Source of the DNA: CAYJPA01 sp964371945
Lineage (GTDB): Bacteria > Chloroflexota > Chloroflexia > Thermomicrobiales > UBA6265
Length of the DNA stretch: 58,261 nt
Assembly: GCA_964371945.1 (NCBI GenBank)
Contig: CAYJPA010000029.1
Location: 1 to 58,261 of the forward strand
Reading direction: 5' to 3'
The notes under the pieces are model-generated. The model had not been told where the DNA came from and did not search any database. It saw only the letters and a program-made list of their open reading frames with translations. Position numbers and translations under genes: made by a program. Below, piece after piece: positions 54,032 through 58,261 of this stretch; position 1 is the stretch's first letter, and each line of letters opens with the position of its first letter.

Positions 54032-54561
54032 CGTTCCCAATCCGTGCGCAGAAGACCGTAGATCGCATGATCGACGCGCTCACCATGAATAATCAGCAGC
54101 CCGCGCAAGACACCTTCATGACTGAACCCGTTTCCCTCGAGCACTCGTCGCGAAGCGCTATTTTCGAACGCCGCGACGGCTTCAAGCCGTTCCAGATTCA
54201 GGCATGTTCGCCCAAAGGCGATCGGCAGGAGCAACTCCAATCCTGCCTTTCCATATCCCTTAGCGCGGTGTTGCTCGCCGATCGTATATCCGATCACTCC
54301 ATATCCATGGCGACGGCCAATCGGTTCTATTTCGAGTGTGATCCAGCCAACGGCGTCACCGTCATTCACAATCAGCCACTGAAACTTGCCAATCGCGGTC
54401 GGTTCGACTGCCGGCTTCGAGCGTTCGTCCAGCATTGCGCGAACCTCGTCGAGCGTCAGCGGCAAGGCAGGTTGGAATCGAGACGTGCTCGGTTCCGATC
54501 GCCAGCGATGGATAAGCTCCGCGTCCGATGTTGTTGCTCTCTTTAGCGAGATCTCGCTCAT
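54028..54561 (-). CDS. GNAT-family N-acetyltransferase (RimJ/RimL type)
   Basis: A 177-residue acetyltransferase of the RimJ/RimL-like set: GVIGYTIGEQHRAKGYGKAG is the acetyl-CoA loop and FENSASRRVLEGNGF the C-terminal motif. GGAG lies six bases before ATG 54561. First gene of a three-gene operon with overlapping starts and stops. Substrate unknown. Confidence 0.9.
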   Translation of the reverse strand: MSEISLKRATTSDAELIHRWRSEPSTSRFQPALPLTLDEVRAMLDERSKPAVEPTAIGKFQWLIVNDGDAVGWITLEIEPIGRRHGYGVIGYTIGEQHRAKGYGKAGLELLLPIAFGRTCLNLERLEAVAAFENSASRRVLEGNGFSHEGVLRGLLIIHGERVDHAIYGLLRTDWER

Positions 54562-54709
54562 CCGACGCTCCATTGTGCGTTGGCGCCAAAAACCCTGGAT
54601 CGGCACTGTATCACGCTTTGCCTCGCGTCCTTGTCGCCTGCAATCGCGTGCGTGTACGGTGGCCGTGGTTCGCCCGGAACCGCTCGCGCAAACAGTAGCA
54701 TGGTGAATA

Positions 54710-57436
54710 ATGGCCGCCGGTCAGACTCTTTCAAGCGACATCCGCCTGCTCGGCGACCTGCTGGGCGAGGTCATCCAGTCTCAAGCGGGCGAGGACGCAT
54801 TTGCGCTCGAGGAAAAGGTGCGGGCGCTCGGCAAAGCCTTTCGAGCCGGCAAACGCGGCGCCGCCGGCGAACTGGCGACGCTGATCGCCGGACTCGAGCC
54901 CGCGGATGCCGGTCTGCTCATTCGAGCCTTCACCAGCTACTTTCAGCTCATAAACCTGTGCGAAGACAGCGAACGCGTGCGCCGGATCCGGAAGCGAGAG
55001 GCGGAGCTTCACCCGTCTCCGAGACGCGGCTCGATCGCGGAGGCGATCGGCATGTTGAAGGAACGAGGCATGTCTGCCTGCGACGTGCAGGAGCTGTTGA
55101 ATCACGCGCGGATCCGCCTGGTAATGACGGCCCATCCGACAGAGGCGCGCCGGCGAACGGTGATCGACAAGCAGGCTCGTCTCTTTCGCGTTCTGCGCGA
55201 CCTCGACGAGCGGCGCACGCTGCCACGAGAAGAAGCGCGGGCGCGGACCAGGCTGGCGTCGACCGTGGCCGAGCTCTGGACATCGAACGAAGTACGGGCG
55301 GTTCAACCGACGGTCATCGACGAATTGCAGGCCGGACTGGTTCATTTCCGTTCTACGTTGATCCACGTGATCCCGCGGATCTATCGCGATCTCGAAGAAG
55401 CATTAGTCGAGTACTTTCCTGAACATCGCTTTGCCGTTCCGAGTCTTTTGACATTCGGTTCCTGGGTCGGGGGCGATCGGGACGGCAATCCGAACGTAAC
55501 GCCCGCGTTGACGGCGGAAGCGTTGCGGACGATGCGCCGCCTTTGTCTCGAATTGCTCGAAGCGCGGTTGATCGAACTGGCCGGCCGCATTTCGGTTTCA
55601 ACTTTGGTGACCGGCGAGATACCCGGGATCAAAGGTTTGATTGCAGACAACGCCGAACGGTTTCCGGAATTGGCGGCCGACCTCGATCAGCGGAACCAGG
55701 ACGAGCCTTACCGGAGAGCATTGACGCTAATGCGAGCGCGACTCCGAGCCGCCCGCCGCGAGGAGCCCGGCGCGTACACCTCACCAGATGAATTGATCGC
55801 CGATCTCCGGACTATCGAGAGGTCGCTGGTCGAAAGAGGCGAACCGCTCATCGTGCAAGGTGATCTGCACGATGTGATCCGGCAGGTCGAAGTCTTCCGG
55901 TTCCACTTCGCCCGGCTTGATATCCGAGATCATTCAAAGCGGCACGAGCATGCACTCGTCGAGGTTTTCGCCAGCACCGGTGTCGAAGGTGCATATAGCG
56001 ATCTCGACGAAGCGGCGAAGGTCGAACTGCTTGTCAGGGAGATCAGCGACCCGCGGCCACTCGTGCCAATGAGTCTCGACGAATTGAGCGATCCAGCCCG
56101 CGAAGTGATCGAAACCTTCCGCTTGATCAGGAGCCTGATTACCGGCGTGCATCGTGGCGCGCTCCTGACATACGTCATATCGGCCGCCGATTCTCCGTCG
56201 GATGTGCTTGAAGTGCTCTTGCTCATGAAGGAATCGCAGTTGGCGGGCGTGAACGGCAGGGACGCGATGCTCGAGATCGCGCCGCTGTTCGAGCAGGGGG
56301 CTTCCCTTGCGGCGTCGCATGAAACAATGACCGCGTTGTTGTCGCTGCCGGTCTATCGCAACGCGGTCGAGTCCTGGGGAAACACGCAGGAGGTGATGAT
56401 CGGTTACTCCGATTCCAACAAGGAGATCGGGTACCTTGCGTCATCCTGGGCGCTCTATGCGGCGCAGGTTTCGATGAGCAGACTGTTCGGCGAGGCTGGG
56501 ATCGATTTCACCTTTTTTCATGGCCGGGGCGGATCGATCGGACGCGGAGGCGGACCGACCAACGTCGCGATCCTCGCTCAACCGAAGGGCACGGTTCGCG
56601 GCCGGATCAAGCTGACGGAGCAGGGCGAGGTCGTTTCGGCGCGCTACTCGATTCCCGAAATCGCGCACCGGGAATTGGAGCTGGTCGCGGGTGCGGTATT
56701 GGTTAGCGCCGGAGGCGGTCTCGCCGAAGGCGAGCCATTGCGGATACGGGAGTTCGAGGATGCAGTCGCGGGGCTGTCCGAGCAGTCGCAGATCGCGTAT
56801 CGGGATTTGGTCTACAACGATCCCGAGTTCATCTCGTTCTTCCAGCAGGCAACCCCGATCGAAGAGATCTCTAGCCTGAAGCTTGGATCGCGGCCGGCCA
56901 GGCGGACCGCGTCGATGAAAATCGAGGATCTCCGGGCGATTCCGTGGGTCTTCTCATGGACCCAGTCCCGCATTCTGCTGCCTGGGTGGTACGGACTTGG
57001 AACCGCGCTTGAGTGGGGACGGGCGGAGTTCGGACTCGATTTCCTGCGCGAAATGGAGATCGATTGGCCCTTTTTCAGCGCGATGCTGGCCAACGCTGAG
57101 CTGGCTCTGGCCAAGGCTGATTTGCCGATCGCGGAACGGTACGTGCAGTTGGTCGAACCTGTTGAGTTGCGAGAACGTATCTGGTCGCGGATCAAATCGG
57201 AGTATGAGTTGACCAGATCGTCGTTGCTCCTGGTGACCAATCAAGAGCGGCTTCTGGATCGGGAGCCGGTGCTACAGAAGTCGATCGAGCGCCGGAATCC
57301 GTACGTCGATCCGCTCTCATTCATTCAGCTCGATTTGATGCGTCGCCTGCGTTCCGAGGGGCGTCCGGGTGTTTTGTTGCGACCCGTTCTCCTTGCGATC
57401 AACGGCATCGCGGGCGCACTGAGGAACACGGGGTAG
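54710..57436 (+). CDS. ppc: Phosphoenolpyruvate carboxylase
   Basis: A 908-residue PEP carboxylase, making oxaloacetate from PEP and bicarbonate to refill the TCA cycle and feed aspartate and hence lysine. The catalytic histidine H142 is in VMTAHPTEARRR, the second motif is GSWVGGDRDGNPNV, the third is FHGRGGSIGRGGGP (H604). The C-terminus GIAGALRNTG matches the family end. Length is normal. The ATG has no strong ribosome site. Confidence 0.97.
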   Translation: MAAGQTLSSDIRLLGDLLGEVIQSQAGEDAFALEEKVRALGKAFRAGKRGAAGELATLIAGLEPADAGLLIRAFTSYFQLINLCEDSERVRRIRKREAELHPSPRRGSIAEAIGMLKERGMSACDVQELLNHARIRLVMTAHPTEARRRTVIDKQARLFRVLRDLDERRTLPREEARARTRLASTVAELWTSNEVRAVQPTVIDELQAGLVHFRSTLIHVIPRIYRDLEEALVEYFPEHRFAVPSLLTFGSWVGGDRDGNPNVTPALTAEALRTMRRLCLELLEARLIELAGRISVSTLVTGEIPGIKGLIADNAERFPELAADLDQRNQDEPYRRALTLMRARLRAARREEPGAYTSPDELIADLRTIERSLVERGEPLIVQGDLHDVIRQVEVFRFHFARLDIRDHSKRHEHALVEVFASTGVEGAYSDLDEAAKVELLVREISDPRPLVPMSLDELSDPAREVIETFRLIRSLITGVHRGALLTYVISAADSPSDVLEVLLLMKESQLAGVNGRDAMLEIAPLFEQGASLAASHETMTALLSLPVYRNAVESWGNTQEVMIGYSDSNKEIGYLASSWALYAAQVSMSRLFGEAGIDFTFFHGRGGSIGRGGGPTNVAILAQPKGTVRGRIKLTEQGEVVSARYSIPEIAHRELELVAGAVLVSAGGGLAEGEPLRIREFEDAVAGLSEQSQIAYRDLVYNDPEFISFFQQATPIEEISSLKLGSRPARRTASMKIEDLRAIPWVFSWTQSRILLPGWYGLGTALEWGRAEFGLDFLREMEIDWPFFSAMLANAELALAKADLPIAERYVQLVEPVELRERIWSRIKSEYELTRSSLLLVTNQERLLDREPVLQKSIERRNPYVDPLSFIQLDLMRRLRSEGRPGVLLRPVLLAINGIAGALRNTG

Positions 57437-57541
57437 CCGCGGTTCGTCGATCGAGACGCAGGCAGAAGTGGAATTTGACTTCCCAACGGAAATCACCGCG
57501 ACCACAAGCCTGATAGTGAACAAGAGCACGGTCAATCGCTC

Positions 57542-57570
57542 AAAGTAAGGAACGAAGCATCTCCCCGGCG
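57542..57570 (+). repeat. GGAACGAAGCATCTC-type dispersed repeat, partial copy
   Basis: AAGGAACGAAGCATCTCCCC followed by GGCG. Shares the core with the copies at 57976 and 58176; it lies between ppc and the GIY-YIG gene. Confidence 0.7.
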
Positions 57571-57611
57571 AGGCACTCCGGCTGACGCACGTCACCAAGC
57601 TAGGTATCGCT

Positions 57612-57950
57612 GTGGCTGATTTTTACGTCTACATCATGACCAACTCCGCACGGACTCTCTACGTCGGAGTCACCAACAATCTAGAGCGCCGCATCTGGCA
57701 ACACCGTCACGGCGGGAGCGAGAGCTTCACTGGTCGCTATCACCTGACGATGCTCGCATATTGCGAGACGTACGAGACTCCCGGTGCCGCGATCGCCAGG
57801 GAAAAGGAACTAAAGGGTTGGCGAAGAGCACGAAAGATTGAACTGATCGAGCATGCAAATCCGCATTGGCTCGACCTGGCCGCCGATTGGTTTGGTGAGG
57901 GACGCCCCACCGTGGAGGCCCTTCCTACCCCTGTGGACTTCCCGCCGTGA
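57612..57950 (+). CDS. GIY-YIG nuclease-domain protein
   Basis: A 112-residue single-domain GIY-YIG protein of the UPF0213/YhbQ type: FYVYIMTNSARTLYVGVTNN holds the (V)YI ... YVG motif, followed by the catalytic arginine (ERRIWQHRHG) and KGWRRARKIELIE. Start is a GTG. Small nuclease-like proteins of this family are often scattered beside repeats, as here. Confidence 0.92.
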   Translation: MADFYVYIMTNSARTLYVGVTNNLERRIWQHRHGGSESFTGRYHLTMLAYCETYETPGAAIAREKELKGWRRARKIELIEHANPHWLDLAADWFGEGRPTVEALPTPVDFPP

Positions 57951-57975
57951 AATGTCGACTGATTCAGCTCCGCTC

Positions 57976-58084
57976 CCACCGTCATCCTAAGGAACGAAGG
58001 ATCTTTCCGGTGGCCCGTTTCTTCTATGGAATTGCGTTGAATTTGAAAGAGAGATTCTTCGGTGTCGCCTCAGAATGACGGTGG
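57976..58084. repeat. Inverted pair of CCACCGTCAT-type repeats
   Basis: 57976-58004 reads CCACCGTCATCCTAAGGAAC onward and 58051-58084 is its inverted relative (ending CAGAATGACGGTGG). The two could fold as one long imperfect hairpin of about 110 bases. Confidence 0.75.
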
Positions 58085-58175
58085 AGCTGCTCGCACTCAC
58101 AATCGTACATTTGAGGTTGGACAGAGAACTCAGTGGGCTGACCAGAGATGTCCGTCAAGGCCGGAGCACTCCAAC

Positions 58176-58212
58176 CCACCGTCATGCTGAGGGACGAAGC
58201 ATCTCCCCGGTG
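58176..58212 (+). repeat. CCACCGTCAT-type repeat, further copy
   Basis: CCACCGTCATGCTGAGGGAC then GAAGCATCTCCCCGGTG, a direct copy of the element at 57976. The window ends 49 bases further on. Confidence 0.75.
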
Positions 58213-58261
58213 TATAGACCGGACAGAAAGGTAACACTCGTTCGGAGACATGGGTAACACA

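Overview
The window looks like chromosomal DNA of a high-GC member of the Chloroflexota, most like the Thermomicrobia/Sphaerobacter group. This is inferred from gene content and style: a Mtr4/Ski2-like helicase, a DUF1800/DUF1501 pair, PhoX, a decayed Tat-exported cysteine-rich protein, a class I T-box before dapA, and many GTAGGGGC-type hairpin repeats. No rRNA or tRNA gene was found, so the placement is moderate.

Layout. 1-3150: an 8-bp-periodic G-rich tandem repeat, a SnoaL-like protein, a frameshifted cysteine-rich secreted protein and a SEC-C/TPR protein. 3168-6532: an orphan CoxL-type molybdenum hydroxylase subunit and a LuxR-type regulator whose receiver lacks its phospho-Asp. 6825-9314: the lysine genes dapA-dapB behind a T-box leader whose specifier reads AAG (Lys), with a consensus promoter. 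9422-13479: a UvrA2-like ABC protein, a VOC protein, and an ECF sigma factor with an ECF41-type promoter. 13490-15055: a small AT-richer island bounded by a 31-bp inverted repeat and hairpin repeats; it holds an intact antitoxin and a twice-frameshifted RelE toxin. 15050-20510: helicase, glycosyltransferase, thiL. 20742-26803: DUF1800, DUF1501, PhoX, nitroreductase. 26921-37407: an iron(III) ABC importer run by overlapping start/stop codons into tsaE; then an oppositely oriented Ugp-like importer that separates tsaE from tsaB-rimI-tsaD. 37503-41668: inositol phosphatase-like enzyme, a small RAM-domain protein, a GAF protein, a cyclic-di-AMP receptor (PstA/DarA), an M20 hydrolase. 41742-42558: a HigBA-like toxin-antitoxin pair with its promoter/operator. 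42572-54561: S9 peptidase and a hydroxy-acid/glyoxylate-type carbon block (ThDP enzyme, Hyi, GarR-like, RraA-like, HpcH aldolase, tartrate/isopropylmalate-type dehydrogenase) with PolX, a frameshifted PD-(D/E)XK protein, MOSC and GNAT genes. 54710-58261: PEP carboxylase, a GIY-YIG protein and a second dispersed repeat family.

Themes. (1) Regulation can be read directly at several places: the lysine T-box, the ECF41-type promoter, and 11-bp-phased direct repeats sharing a 15-mer upstream of both phoX and the Ugp-like operon, which suggests one phosphate-starvation control. (2) At least three genes are decayed by single-base frameshifts. (3) Two dispersed repeat families sit at gene ends; one supplies the TAG stop codon of two genes, and its arms vary with compensatory changes. 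I did not find a convincing wholly new multi-gene system; the most unusual points are the repeat-bounded island with a dead toxin and live antitoxin, the putative shared Pho-type operator, and the ABC cassette splitting the t6A operon.
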